This document shows, piece by piece, positions 13,627 through 26,068 of a DNA stretch of 64,000 bases. Each line of letters opens with the position of its first letter. The first letter of the stretch is position 1. The position numbers and the translations under genes were made by a program. This stretch comes from Hevea brasiliensis (lineage: Eukaryota; Streptophyta; Magnoliopsida; Malpighiales; Euphorbiaceae). Below the pieces are notes generated by a model. That model saw nothing but the letters and a program-made list of their open reading frames with translations. It did no database searches and was not told the DNA's origin. The stretch spans positions 11,485,100-11,549,099 of the forward strand of contig NC_079496.1 of the NCBI RefSeq assembly GCF_030052815.1, given 5' to 3'.

Positions 13627-15580
13627 TAATCACAAAGGGTACTTTTAAATATATTTAAGTAATATTTTTAATCGGTTAGAAGTTATTAATGGATGATAGT
13701 TAATGGTTAGTGCCAAAATTTAAAGTTAAAATGAACAACTTTTTTCTCATTTAATAATTTTTAAAATTAAAAAAAAAAGTCTACAACACTACAAAACTTT
13801 AATAATTATTTATGAAGAATTTAAATTCTAATGATAGTTTTTTTATAAATTAATAAAAATTTAAATTAATAAAACTAAAGAAATATATTCTTGAAAACTA
13901 TTCCCAATAAATTAAACAAGAAAGAAGGAGAAAAAAAAATGTGAATGTGAAAGTTGTATGTGATTCTAACATGCAATCCAAGCAAAGAATTGTATGCAAA
14001 AAATTTCTCACCGTCCCTTTGATTCATTATGAGAAAATGGAACATAAAATAAGTAAAGAATGAAGTAGCCAAACATATAAATAAAAATAAAAGAATTTTA
14101 ATATATGCATATATTTTTATTTATTACTTTAAAAATTATTAAAAGGGATTATAAACTTTAACTTTATGCACTATAAAATAAAATATTCCATCATTAAATT
14201 ATTAATTTCTATACTATAAATTTAAAATTTTATCATTTTTCTAAAAAGGGGTCATCCTCTATTTTTATCATCCCTTTCTATGATCACTCTTTACCTCTTC
14301 CAAATATTCTTACATAAAAGGATTATCAATCACTCTCCTTTTCTGTTATTTATATTCTCTCACTCTCTCTTGTCTTTTGAGCTATAAATCTCAATACATA
14401 ATATGAAGGTGAATATCAAGCATCTAAATTACAAAATATCCATAAGACTTACATAAATTGGAATACTAAGATAGATGTTTAATATTACGGTAATAATTAA
14501 AATTAAAAATAATTATATCTATTAAAGAGTGTATGTATTATACATTAAAGATTGAATAAGAGAATGTTAATTAAAATGGTTTAGTTATAGCTGACATAAA
14601 GTACAAAATGTTCGAATATAAAAATATGATAAATTAGTGGGAAAAAAAAATATAAGAATAGAAAGTGACCTAAAATGATATACAGGAAACTAATATCAAA
14701 AGATTTATAATTTTTAAATATTAATATGAAATTCATTTTTAAAGGGAGCTGAATAAAAAAAAATTCAAAAAACTAGCTCTGACTAATTTAGAATTAAATT
14801 TTAGTTATTATTGTAGGATACATTTTAGTATTATGTGAATGTTGTCTCTTATAAAATTATATTATATGTGAGTAATTGATTAAAATTAAAAATTTAATAA
14901 TTAAATATTTATCTCATTATACAAAATATGAGAGATTCAAATATTATATATCTAGATTAACTATTTAAAATATATTAATTTTATAGCATAAAAGTTTAAT
15001 TAATTAGGGTTGTTCACTTTTGTTCATCCACGATAATCATTTTATTATTGTTATTATTAATTAAGAAATTATACTTACAATTAATTTTTTTTCCAAAAAA
15101 TAATATGAAAGGCCATTTTTTTTATAAAGAAACTGATATGAAAGTTAATATGTGAAATTAAGAATTCAATGATTATTTTTTTTCTTTAAAAAAATTAATT
15201 TTTTATTTTTAAATTAAAAGGTATAATAATTATTAAAAATGTAAATATTAATTTATATAATATACAAGAAAAAAAACCTCAAAAATCAAGATGTGGGTCT
15301 ATGTTCATATTCAAGCCATGAAGGAGGCAGCACGCTTTTAATATTTTATTTTTTTTAGTAAAATGTACATCAGTAATAAAGTAAATTACAGCTTTTTTTA
15401 TGTGGGTGAAATACAGGATATTAAAATATATTTTTTTCTAAAAATTATGAGATATGATTTAGGGAATTTACTATGACAGTGTCAAATAATATTTAATATA
15501 AAGTATTAAAATTCATCAAAATAAATCATACATGGACGCGTTTGTAATATGGGAAATAAAATAAGGTACTAGAGAGAAAT
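13627..15580. other. AT-rich spacer upstream of the RNA-binding protein gene
   Basis: No gene supported. The frame at 13875-14072 (-) is short and unrecognised. The final few hundred bases presumably contain upstream promoter sequence of the next gene. Confidence 0.55.
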
Positions 15581-15582
15581 TT

Positions 15583-16320
15583 CTATATATTTTTCTAATG
15601 TAATTAAGAGGAGTGGAATAAACAAGAAAAGATAAAAAAGAACAGAGAGGAGAACAGAGATAAAAGCCTCTCTAATGGACAGAGAGAAAGAGAAAGAGAA
15701 AGCATAAGCACCTCCTCCTTTATTTCCATTTCCACAATCTTCTTCTTAGATCTTAGTTTCTCTGAATTTCCCATCTTGTCCTTTATAAAATGGTAAAATT
15801 CTCTATCATTTGCTCTTCTTTTGTCTTGATCTCTGTCAAACATTTTCTGATTGTTGATCTATATCAATTCTATGCTTAATTTTCGTTGTTTGGATAATCA
15901 GGAATGCTGTGTTGAGTTTTGATTGGTGCTAGAAGCATCAGGCGATTCCAGATTGGATTTAACATACAGCACTTTGATTTTTATTGGGCACCAATCAGAT
16001 TCTATCTTTATTATCATTTAAGTATGCTTTCTTACCTTCTCCATTATTATTTACAATTTGATCTGTTTTTTTGCTTTTCTTGGTCCCCAGAAATCAGGGA
16101 TTTTCGCTCTCTGTGACAATCAATTGCCCATCAGCAATACAAATGGTTTCATATTGTTTGGTTTAATACTAAATAACTATATGTTAGCTTATAATTAGAT
16201 TCTTGATTGACTTACCAATTTTGTTGAATTGAGAGTCATTTTCTGAACTTGTTTTGTGATTTGGGATTCGTGTTTGTGATTGATGTGGCAGTTTGTTGTA
16301 ATGGTTGATTGCAGAAAAAG
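15583..16320 (+). promoter_or_regulatory. Putative TATA box and intron-containing 5' leader of the RNA-binding protein gene
   Basis: A ctatatat word at 15583-15590 is followed about 30 bp later by a purine/pyrimidine-rich stretch typical of plant leaders. The coding exon is preceded by a good acceptor (ttgattgcag ending at 16314) only 6 bp before the ATG at 16321, so the leader almost certainly holds an intron. The donor is uncertain: tggtaaaa near 15791 and aagtatgc near 16020 are candidates. Confidence 0.5.
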
Positions 16321-19191
16321 ATGGAATCAGATCTTGGTAAGCTCTTCATTGGTGGGATTTCTTGGGATACTGATGAGGAACGTCTCAAGGAATATTTTAG
16401 CAATTATGGGGAAGTAGTGGAGGCGGTGATCATGAGAGATAGAACTACGGGCCGTGCTCGTGGCTTTGGTTTCGTAGTCTTCGTGGATCCTGCTGTCGCG
16501 GAAAGGGTCATTATGGATAAGCACATGATTGATGGACGCACTGTGAGTAGCTTGATGGCAAACGTATTACATGCATTGTTAATTTTATTGACTTGATGTT
16601 GGCTTTCTTGTTTCAGTTCTTTTTTTCAAGTAGTAAAATTTCTAAATTTTAAGTAAGTGATAGTCTCTGTCCCCATCTCAGCTCTATATTCTCATTTAAC
16701 TTTGTGAGATAAAAATTAGAATCTTATTATGTTTCTTATTTGAAATGAATTGCAAATCTCTGAACTTTTGACTTGGGAGATATTCTTATGCCTCAATTAT
16801 GCTCTGAAGGCTTCTTAGAGTAGTTAAAGATTAAAATCATTAGTCTTTCTCCCCTCTCTAAAGTACAAAGTACTGAATTTGAAATGACTCATACAATCTA
16901 CATAGCTTGGTTTTGGGCAGAATTTTACCCTCATTGTTTGCTTTGAATTGAGAATCACATGTAATTGAATAATTTTAGTTATTGCATTCTCAATTTTCAG
17001 GTTGAAGCAAAGAAGGCTGTTCCAAGGGATGATCAGCAGATTTTGAATAGAAATACTAGTAGTATTCATGGGTCTCCCGGTCCTGGGCGCACCAAAAAGA
17101 TTTTTGTTGGAGGTCTGGCTTCTACAGTTACAGACAGTGACTTCAAGAAGTACTTTGAGCAGTTTGGCAATATCACCGATGTTGTTGTGATGTATGATCA
17201 CAACACACAGAGGCCAAGAGGCTTTGGCTTCATCACTTATGATTCTGAGGATGCTGTGGACAGAGTTCTGCATAAAACATTTCACGAACTTAATGGTAAA
17301 ATGGTTGAGGTCAAGAGGGCAGTCCCTAAGGAGCTATCCCCAGGGCCTAGTCGGAGTCCTCTGATGGGATATAACTATGGTTTGAGTAGGACCAACAACT
17401 TCCTTAATGCATATGCTCAGGGATATAATATGAGCTCAGTTGGAGGTTTTGGAATGAGGATGGATAGTAGGTTTAGTCCTCTTGCTAGTGGTCGAAGTGG
17501 ATTTCCTCCATTTGGTACTACTGGTTATGGAATGGGTATGAATTTAGAGCCAGGTTTGAGTCCAAACTATGGTGGGGGCTCTAATTTTGGCAACAGTCCA
17601 GGGTATGGGCGAATGTTAAGCCCCTATTACAGTGGGAATTCAACCAGGTATAGTACTCCAATAGGATATGGTGTGGGGAATGCAAGGAATGATTCTGTTA
17701 TGAGCCCAACTACTCGGAATCCCTGGGGAAATGGGGGTCTTAATACTGCTGCTAATCCTGCCAGCCCTGGTGCTTTCTTGGGTTCTGGGAGTGGAAGTTT
17801 TGGGGTTTCATTTGGGAATAGTGGAGTCAATTGGGGCCCTTCTCATGTTTCAGCTCAAGGTGGAGGAAGTGCTTCTGGTTATACCAGTGGAAGCATGGGT
17901 TATGGAAGTGGTGGTGATAGCAGCTACGGGTTGGGAGGGGGAGGGTATGGAAGGACCAGTGGCACTGGTGCAGCACCAACTTCATCATTTGCTGGGTCAA
18001 CTGGTGTTTATGAAGGGTCCTATGGGGACTTGTACCGCAGTGGTTCAGTTTATGGTGATTCATCTTGGCGGTCTGGCAGTGGCACTCCTGAGCTAGATGG
18101 TACTGGGTCATTTGGTTATGGGCTTGGCAATATAGCCTCAGATGTTACTACCAAAAATTCTGAGGGTTATATTGGAAGTTATGGTGTTACAAGTAGACAA
18201 TCTAATAGAGGTAATTCTTTTCTGTGGATTCATTAAATAATCTTCATGAATTTTCTTTGAATTAATTTAGATTACAAACAATCACTAAGAGAACAAAGAT
18301 AGGCATTACAAAATTTATGTAGGATAACATGTAGGATTGCTGAAACTTTAAAGGAAGTTGTTATTGAATGCTTGTATGCAATTGCATTTCTTTTCTTTTG
18401 TATTGATTAGTTCATAGGAAAAATTCCTTGATGCTTACTTAATAAAGGAAAGGAGACCCACTCCTTATACTGATGTTACCAACTTCTTGTGTGGCTAACA
18501 CATCATAGTTAAAAATATTAGAGGGAGTACATGGTTTTATTGCCCTCAGTCTGTAATTGTATTTGAAAGGATTTTAAGTGCCTCTAGCTGCTCATTTTAT
18601 GTGTGTCCTTTTATGATGTAAAGGAACACATCTAATAGATGTTATAATTATTTAGTCTCTGACTTCCTTTTGTGTTTTATACCTGATATTGCTAAATGGT
18701 TTGTATCAATGATTAATCAGAATTCCAGTTGTTAGTATTAAATTACAATTAGTTAATTGTAGAAATCTCATACATTGGAATGCACATTCACATACTTCAT
18801 TCTTTCTTCCCCCCTTCCTCTCTCCACATAAGAGTTGGCTCGGCAAAAGTTGAACTCTTTTAATGTGTTTACCATATGCATTTCTTACAGCCTGACGTGA
18901 AATTATACACTTATAATCTGTAACAATTCAAAATTATGCCCCTGTTGCTTTGACTGTGAGTTGGCCTAATATAGATTCATGCTTTATGTGTGTGTTATTA
19001 GTTTGTCATAGAAGCATGTGCTTGAGTGAATGGTAATTGCTAGCATAAATTGCACCTTATTAGAGCTTCTTCTTTTTTCTTTTTTCTTTTTTTTTTTAAC
19101 ATTAATGAGTGAATAGTAGTTGCTAGCACATTATACTAATTCTTTTTTTTTTTCCTCTTAATCATTGTATGCTTCAGGAATTGCTACCTAG
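16321..19191 (+). CDS. hnRNP-type RNA-binding protein with two RRMs and a Gly-rich tail (Musashi/RNP1-like)
   Basis: Three coding exons, 16321-16542, 17001-18210 and 19178-19191, with GT-AG introns, give 481 residues. RRM1 has RNP2 LFIGGI (8-13) and RNP1 RGFGFVVF (47-54). RRM2 has RNP2 IFVGGL (108-113) and RNP1 RGFGFITY (147-154). The remainder, from about residue 190, is low-complexity Gly/Ser/Tyr/Asn-rich sequence, expected to be disordered and prone to condensation. The last exon adds only a few codons and completes the conserved C-terminal word SNRGIAT. Without it the frame would read through the donor at 18211 into intron. Plant relatives bind RNA and act in pre-mRNA processing, transport or stress-granule biology, in nucleus and cytoplasm; the exact role here is not shown. 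The GGYG-rich tail explains the long shadow frames on both strands around 17630-18110. Confidence 0.93.
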
Positions 19192-20900
19192 GAGATCTGT
19201 TATTGGATGTCACAGGATAATTGTAGGTGAAGGGAATCTGGATAAACAGGTGAAGGGTTGTGAATTTCATACATCTCTTTCCTGAATATATTCAGCTTAT
19301 AAGGAAATTGATCTATAGTGCTAACGAGGGTTCTTGATTTGAATTATACGCAATCAGAGTGAAAGCATTTACAAGGATTTTGTGTAAGGTTTGAGATTTG
19401 AATTTCCTTTTTGTCATTTTTACTTCTTTTTAGTTAGTGAAAAACTTAGGTTGTCCTTCTTGGCATTTGAGTGAGGTGTAAAATCAGATTGCGGATATAT
19501 ACTCAGGAAGATTGGTTCCCATAGATGTGTTGTGCATCTCCGGCGAGGCATGCCAGTGGTAGTACACTTAAAAATAGGGTATTAATTTTTTCTATTTTGT
19601 CTTTTTGAGTAATGCCTGAAGAAGGTGCTGGTTGGTGTCTTTCTTCTCTTTATTTGGGATTTATCTGTCTACCAGATTGTATGCCAGGTTCTGTTTGATC
19701 TACTTGTGTGAAACATTAAGGGATTCTCTTTCATGTTCCCCTGCAAATAAGTTACAAATATTCTGATTCATTTTTTATTCGATGGTGTATCAAAACAATT
19801 TTACACTTATCTAGATGAATGTTAGACTTCATTCGTGGTTGCTGTAGCTGATATTTGGATTTGCTTGTTTCTTATTGCTGCTATTAATATCTGGATTTTA
19901 TGACAATATGTTTATTCACCGCATCCTGATGTAATTTACCAAGTGATGATGAACTAGCTGTGAGGTCAAGAAACCCAACACAACAGGCTCGAATATCCGA
20001 TTTTTTTTTCCTTTTTACTTGAATTTGTATGCATACAATGATGCATTTAAAGCCTTTTTGGTAGTATCTATCATGGGTTTCCATCTGCTACTAGATATTC
20101 AATTTCTAATCTTTGAGGCTATTCTGTGTGGTCATTCCATCTCTTATCCAAAACTCTACAGAATAGGATATGTTTTGCTTCAACTTGAAATCACTTTCGC
20201 CTGATTTTTCATTTTTTAAGTACCTCAAAACAGACATATTATATGTGGTCCTCTTCCTCTCTCGATCTTTCTCTAACAAACGCAAAATTTGTTAATCTGA
20301 AACCTGTATTAGGGATTTTCATGGCATACCTTTTCCTCCTCATTTTCCTTCCACACAGCTGCTTTTTTTTTTTTTTTTCATTGAATTTGACTAGGACTCG
20401 AACTTATGATTTCCTAGCTCTACAGATAATATCAATACCATCGAGTTAAAGCTCATTGATCTCTTGTACTTAAATGAATGACAGTAGGTCTTCACCTCTT
20501 TAATCCTCTTAGTCTCTTTGGTGAAGGCAGGAATTGATATGAGGCATCAACTTCTTGTTTATCTTCTGGACCACACAATTTCTACTCTGATCCTAACTTT
20601 GGATGGTGGTTAGAGCTGTGGGATGAACTAAAATGTTTGAGCTCATATTTGAGTAACTAAACTTGAACATGTCCAAGTCTGGTTGCAATTGTAAATATTA
20701 CTGAAAATGACTTAATTTCAATTTTTTTTTAAATGAGATAATTTGTTACCGGTTAAATTTGTTCAAAATAATAATAATAATAATAATAAAATAAATGAAA
20801 TTTAAACACAATGTTAAATTAAAATCAAGCTTTAACATCATGATGTAGGATTTAACTTGGCATGATTAACTCTAATTGGGGATTAGATGGTATTTGCTTA
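19192..20900. other. 3' flank of the RNA-binding protein gene and spacer
   Basis: The first several hundred bases are probably 3' UTR; GT/AG-like words near 19248 leave room for a further non-coding exon. Beyond about 19900 I see only short frames with no family resemblance and an (AAT)n microsatellite near 20769-20792. Confidence 0.5.
20769..20800. repeat. (AAT)n microsatellite
   Basis: About eight aat trinucleotides in a row, ending in aaataaat. Likely length-polymorphic. Confidence 0.8.
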
Positions 20901-21780
20901 TTCTAGGAAGCAATCGCCATAAACCAAACTCATTAGAATGGACCCCAGTTAATCATTTTGGGGTTCCAACTTCCAAATTACCTAAGGCCTAAGGGGCCAA
21001 GCCAGGGTCCATTCCTATGGACTTTAGTCCATGAATCTTTGGGTGAAGGAACCATAGATGAGGTCATTGATTTGATTTTGCCTTTTGAAAAGGTTGTGTG
21101 TATTTTATTCTTTGAAACAACTAATGCCCAAATCTATCATCTCATAGCCCTTTTCCCCTTTCTTTTTACAGGAACATCTGAGACTACATTGGCAGACCCA
21201 CTATAACCTTTTCTATTTTCTGCTTTATTATCTTCTTTTGGGGACCAAGAAGCACATTTTGGATGGTCCTGATCATAACTGGGTGGGGACATGTGGGTCC
21301 ATCACCCCTTGACCATTACAATGAGGGGCCCTTCTTGTGAGCTGCTGCCAGCAAATCCTGAAGCATGGCTTGCAGGGGCTATCACAAATTTGGTGCACTT
21401 TTTTTCATTGAACTTTCAAAATAAGTTTTTTTTTTCAATCGAATGGTTGGGAATTCAAAAAAAGTCCACTTTGTTTCTCCTTATTAAGCATTTCAAAAAG
21501 GAAATTATTCCAACCATCAAGGCCTTTTAGTGATGTAATAATTAAAAAAAATTAATATTTAATTATTTCTTTAATTATTATGTAAAATGTAAATGAAACA
21601 GATAAAAATGAATGGGAGTTGTAAATAATAAAATATTATATTGATTATTTTGTTATTCTTTTTAAAGTAACTAAAATAATGAAGAAAAACGGATGTTTTA
21701 ATAAATTAATAAATAATAATATCAATTTATATCTATTGGGACTGATTATTTGATAATAACCAAGGCACAGACAAGAACAT
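20901..21780. other. Unexplained spacer with a GC-richer core
   Basis: From about 20930 to 21400 base composition is more balanced than in the surroundings, with words such as ctaaggggccaagccaggg and gaggggcccttcttgtgag. The frames (82 codons at 20958, 79 codons at 21291) match nothing I recognise. It may be a remnant of a gene or transposon, or a promoter-like tract. From 21530 it becomes AT-rich up to the pseudogene. Confidence 0.4.
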
Positions 21781-22671
21781 TCAATCTTGTTTAAGGAATC
21801 TTGAGTTTCACCGAATCGACTGGGGACTAGAATAAGCAAATATATCTTTGAATATTGCTCCAGACTAATCCAAACATCAAGCAGCTTCTGTTTCGACGAA
21901 ACAGATTCAATACAGAATGCTTGTGTGAGCTTGGCTAGATTCTGAAGACGAATACAGTGATTAAAGAAGTCACGTTTTCTGAATCAGGTGTATGGTCTGT
22001 TGGAGCTGGGCTTAGAGCTGCTGCCTTAAGGTAAATGAGAACCTGGAAGAGTTGTAGATATGGGAAGACTCAATTGGGTCGAGAGGAGAAAATTGATCGA
22101 AGCAAACTCATCATTGAAGCTTTTGACTACTTCTTATTCACACTTTATCACCACAAACTCCGCTTATATCAGCTGTTTTAGCAAGGAACAGGACCATGGA
22201 GGTCCATGTTTGTACAGGAGACAATGGAGGGAAAAGTTCCAATGTGGTGATGTTTGTACCTGAGAGCAGCACGCTTCGAATTTACTGGTTAGACGTTTCA
22301 GGTTCGTGTAGGGTGGCTTGCTTTCTAGGATGGAACTCAACTGTAAAGTCACTAGACATGACTGGCGTCTGGAAGGAATGGAAGTTTGAGAGCTTAGAAA
22401 GTGAAGTCAGATTCTTGTAGGTTCTTGTAGAGTTTGAGATCAGACGAGTTGTTCAAATTTTTCAAGAGCTTAGAAAGGAATGCAAGTTGAAAGGTTGTAG
22501 AGGGGTTCAGGGAGAGTTTGTTCTAAAGACAATCATGGAGACATTGCAGGTAACCTTGGATTGAGGACATTAACCTTGCAAGAACACCACTACAGAATTC
22601 AGGGAAGACTGACGGAATTTATCAAAGACTAGACCAGAATGGAACCGCTGAACCAGAAGCACACAGATTGA

Positions 22672-22818
22672 TCCTTAGTTTCTTTAGAGGAAGATTTTAT
22701 TGGAACACCAGCCGCATTTTTTCCTCTACCTCATGAGATGGCCTGAAGAGGGCAAATAAAGATCCAATAAAAACTAAACCCACCAAAGCTTGTATGACTT
22801 TCAAGAATACAGAAGCAG
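22672..22818. other. Small foreign segment within the pseudogene
   Basis: Family-like sequence stops after the glutamate/aspartate-type codons near 22670 and resumes near gacatgcgcctt (about 22835), just before the P-loop. The roughly 150 bases between match neither reading frame of the family and are taken as an insertion or rearrangement. Origin unknown. Confidence 0.4.
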
Positions 22819-22882
22819 ACACAAGTTTGCTCTAGGACATGCGCCTTGAGCAGTAGCGACCCATGTGGGCAAGAATATGCAG

Positions 22883-23002
22883 GTAAGGATCTGTGTTATG
22901 ATTAAAGAATAAATATTGGTTTCTAGAACTTCATCTGACCTATATTGCCCTAGAACTCAAAAGCCAAAACTGATTGTCAACTCCTTAAAATCCTATTTGC
23001 AG
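22883..23002 (+). other. Intron preserved inside the TORNADO1-like pseudogene
   Basis: gcag/gtaagg at 22882/22883 and tttgcag/gcaag at 23002/23003. Removing these 120 bases restores GxxxxGKT (Walker A) in frame, with the glycine codon split in phase 1. That fit between splice sites and motif is strong evidence for a former real intron. Confidence 0.85.
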
Positions 23003-23854
23003 GCAAGACTAAACTTTGTAACTCCACAAAAAAGAACTTCTCCTCTTCAAAACTACCTTACATGAACCAAGTCAGAACTCTAGTGAATCCAGTTAAACAA
23101 GCTGTTAGAACAAATGGAATGAAGATAAAGACTTCTAAAGATGAAGACATCGAGATATCGATATGGAATCTGGCAGGCCAGCATGAGTTTTACTCCCTTC
23201 ATTCATGTTTCCAGGGCACGGAAGGCATCGTTTTTCCTGATCATATCCAATTTGTTCAGAAAACCCAATAACCGAGAGCCAAAGAAATTAGAAGAGATAG
23301 AAGATGACCTGCAATATTGGCTCAGGTTCATAGTTTCCAACTCAACATACATGGTACCAAATGTAACTATAGTCCTCACAGATTGTGACAAAATCAATCA
23401 ACCATCACAAAACCTGCATCTCACAGTTACTTCAGTACGGAGAGTAATAGAAATGTTCCGAGGATTTGTCGATTTCTACCCAAATGTATTCACAGTTGAT
23501 GCAAGATCCTCTGCATCAGTCAGTAAACTCACTCATCATCTTCGAAAGACAAGCAAGACAATTCTCGAAAGAGTATCTGGAGTTTATCAGCTTTGCAATG
23601 ATCTATTTCAAATTTTATCGGACTGGAGAGCAGAGAACTACAACAAACCAGCAATGAAGTGGAAATAATTCGATGAGCTTTGCCTAGTAAGGGTTCCACC
23701 ATTAAGCTTCTTAATCATAGGCCGAGTGGCTCTGGGGTGAGATGCTTAGCCAATTGATAAAAATGGATGTCAGAAAGCAAAGCTTAATGGAGAATAATGG
23801 ATTCATTAGTAGAAAAGAATTGGAGAAGATTCTGAGAGAAAGTTTACAAAGAAA

Positions 23855-24535
23855 GAGTCTCGGTCTGGTTTGGAGTCTGGCTGATTCGATTCAGGTGCTG
23901 TTCTCATTCTGACTTTTTAAGGTTCCGATTTCAGTTTGCATACAGTTCAACCCAGTTCGGTTTTAGATCAAACCCATAGTTTCCATTTTAAAAAAATTAT
24001 AAATATATTTATATTTTTTTATTTTGAAATCAAAAAATTTTGTGTTTTATCAACTTTATACTACAAGTTTGACTTATATTATATTATTGTAATTTCTCTT
24101 ATTAATTGTCTTTTAACACTTAATTTTTAAAAAGTTAATTAAAATGTACAATTTTGCTATGAAAATTAAAAGTCTTAATTTAAGGAGAGATGGTTGCCTT
24201 AATCAACTTAACTTTATTGAATATTTTTTCAAAGAAGACAATTGAAAATTTGAAATGTGGATTTTTTTTATGGAAATATTTACAAAACCAGGCTCACCCT
24301 GACCAGATCGTGAAGCCAAATCGACAGTTCGGGTTCAATCTAGTTCAAGGAACACTTAACCTGGGATCGGCCCTCCCCTCCCTGGTTCCGGTCTCGTTCT
24401 TTTCCAAGAACCTTCGGCCGATTTTAATCCGATTCTGATCCAAATTGGATTGAGCTCATGTCTACCTGAAAGTATCTTCGTATTTTGCCAAAAAAAAAAA
24501 AAGTATTTTCGTATTTTCACTAGCTAAATTTCAAT
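23855..24535. mobile_element. Probable non-autonomous element inserted in the TORNADO1-like pseudogene
   Basis: COR-like coding traces end near 23845 and resume near 24545 (caggcacatcttcataata). Between them lies AT-rich DNA bounded by stretches rich in ggtctggtt, cgattcgg, cggttcaat and ccgattctgatcc words. This is the base-composition pattern of plant MITE-like elements whose ends carry cgattcgg or ccgaatcg words. I could not pair terminal inverted repeats or find a target duplication, so class and borders are open. Confidence 0.4.
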
Positions 24536-25465
24536 CGGTTTTAGCCCAGGCACATCTTCATAATAGAAGTATGGCTTTGAAGAACCAACATGGAGCTACC
24601 TTCACTCTTGAAACAGGCACTGTTCTCAGTTCCTGCTGACAGCCTATACGATTATCAGCACATTTGGGGTCCAGTTTTGGACTCTGGCAGACCAATTCTA
24701 AGAGCTGGATTTGATCTTGCTCAAGATCTCCTATCAGATGATGACTTCTGGGAAGTAGTGCACCAAAGACATCATGACTTGTATAATCTTGCTGTAGAAT
24801 TGGAAGCACCACCAGACAGAAATCCAAATGGTACAGATCAACCAGTTAATGAACTGGACACAGTTGATCCAAATTTTGCTGGAATTGCAAAGGCGGTGGA
24901 ACAAGTTCTGCAGAGACTCAAGATTATTCATTATTGCACAAAGATAAAGACTTGACGTACAATACAAGGGTTGAGATATTATCATCAGAGACTCCTCAGA
25001 GAGCTTCATCGCAGAGTGAACTACCATGTCCACTGCAATGTCCAACTGGAGGAGTGGAAATTACCCAACATTTTCTTTTTCATCCGAACAGAAAACTACG
25101 CAAGAAGATTGGCCACCAACGTCATCTCTGGCATGACTGCACTCCGGCTGCACCTGTTATGTGAATTCAGGTTAGAAATGCACGTCGTAGAAGATCAGAT
25201 TGGTTGTGAAATTATGCAGGTTGATGACAGGGCAGTGAAAAGTTTGGCTCCACATATGAAAAAATTCATGAAATTGATGTCATTTGCTCTCAAGGTAGGA
25301 GCTCATCTGGCTGCTGGAATGGGAGAAATGACTAGCTCTTCCCTTGTCCATGGGGCAGCAAGAGCAGTTGCTTCCGGAGCTGCGGGGGCTGCAGCTATGG
25401 GACGAATGGAGGGAATCCGGAACAGAAGCAGGAATGCAGAAAGCTCAAGGGACATTCAAGAAGTA

Positions 25466-26068
25466 ACTAATAGTAGTGGCGTCGAACGATACCTTGGATT
25501 TATTATCCTTCTCAAAGTGGCATTCGCCTTGGTTCTTTCATAGACATTGCTGGATTGGTTTCTGCCTTTGGTCAATGCTGGATTGGTTTCATAGACATTG
25601 TTTGTTCCTCAGGAATGGTAATAACCCAATCAAAATATCCATTTGGGCTAGAAAAGTGTAGCGGATCAAGGACACAATTATACAAAATAGACAAAAGATT
25701 CTCTAGCCTATGCCCTATATCACCATGTGAATGTGGGTCCTTTTAACACATTCATTATTACCCTATAATTAGAAATAAATTTGATCTCATAATCATTGAG
25801 AGTTGAAAAAGCAGGAATAATTAAAGAAGAGAATAAAAATTAAAAGGGAAATTTCCATGTACACTAACAGCAGTTGTTATAAAACAAAGTTGATGATAAC
25901 ACATACAAAGTCATGATTTCCCGTCCTAACTCATCTAGACATCTCAACATAAAAAAAGGAAAACACCACACTACATGATTCATTATTACATTTCACCATT
26001 AGTATTAGTCTCCGTGGTAAAATCTCAAGTCAACTGTGTGCTTTCCTCTGAACCAGTAGAACTAACGC
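25466..26068. other. Spacer between the pseudogene and the C2 gene, probably including the C2 gene 3' UTR
   Basis: After AESSRDIQ the family similarity stops. The following bases contain an imperfect repeat (ttctttcatagacattgctggattggtttctg, then ggtttcatagacattg, 25530-25600) and unrecognised frames. The interval from about 25850 to 26068 is likely the 3' UTR of the minus-strand C2 gene. Confidence 0.5.

Larger units (their letters stand above)
21780..25465 (+). pseudogene. TRN1-like: TORNADO1-like ROCO (LRR-ROC-COR) pseudogene, duplicated type, intron retained
   Basis: Pieces of one plant ROCO protein appear in order but in shifting frames. They are: LRR stretches (RNLEFHRI near 21796; NPNIKQLLFRRNRF at about 21867-21910; IEANSSLKLL near 22090; VPESSTLRIYWLDVSG near 22260; NSGKTDGIYQRL near 22600), the ROC P-loop CGQEYAGKT, WNLAGQHEFYSLH near 23170, the ROC end through YNKPAMKWK (23668), COR pieces (RKELEKILRESLQ near 23815; MALKNQHGATF near 24570; LLKQALFSVPADS at about 24605) and the C-terminal region through AESSRDIQ near 25460. 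Normal TORNADO1 is a cytoplasmic protein needed for leaf, root and vascular patterning. This copy lacks its N-terminus and extreme C-terminus, has many stops (for example taa after MKWK at 23666) and frameshifts, and has an internal deletion joining GATF to LLKQ. A clean GT-AG intron (22883-23002) splits the P-loop glycine codon, so it arose by DNA duplication, not retroposition. Confidence 0.9.

Noticed and set aside
15604..15843. 79-codon minus-strand frame with a hydrophobic end
   Set aside because: It is the complement of the purine/pyrimidine-rich leader of the RNA-binding protein gene.
17627..18111. Long frames on both strands within the RNA-binding protein exon
   Set aside because: Shadows of the Gly/Ser-rich coding sequence, whose codon use suppresses stops in other frames.
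21780..25465. Functional TORNADO1-type gene with many small introns
   Set aside because: Stops and frame changes fall in conserved blocks without splice sites, a large COR part is missing, and both ends are absent.
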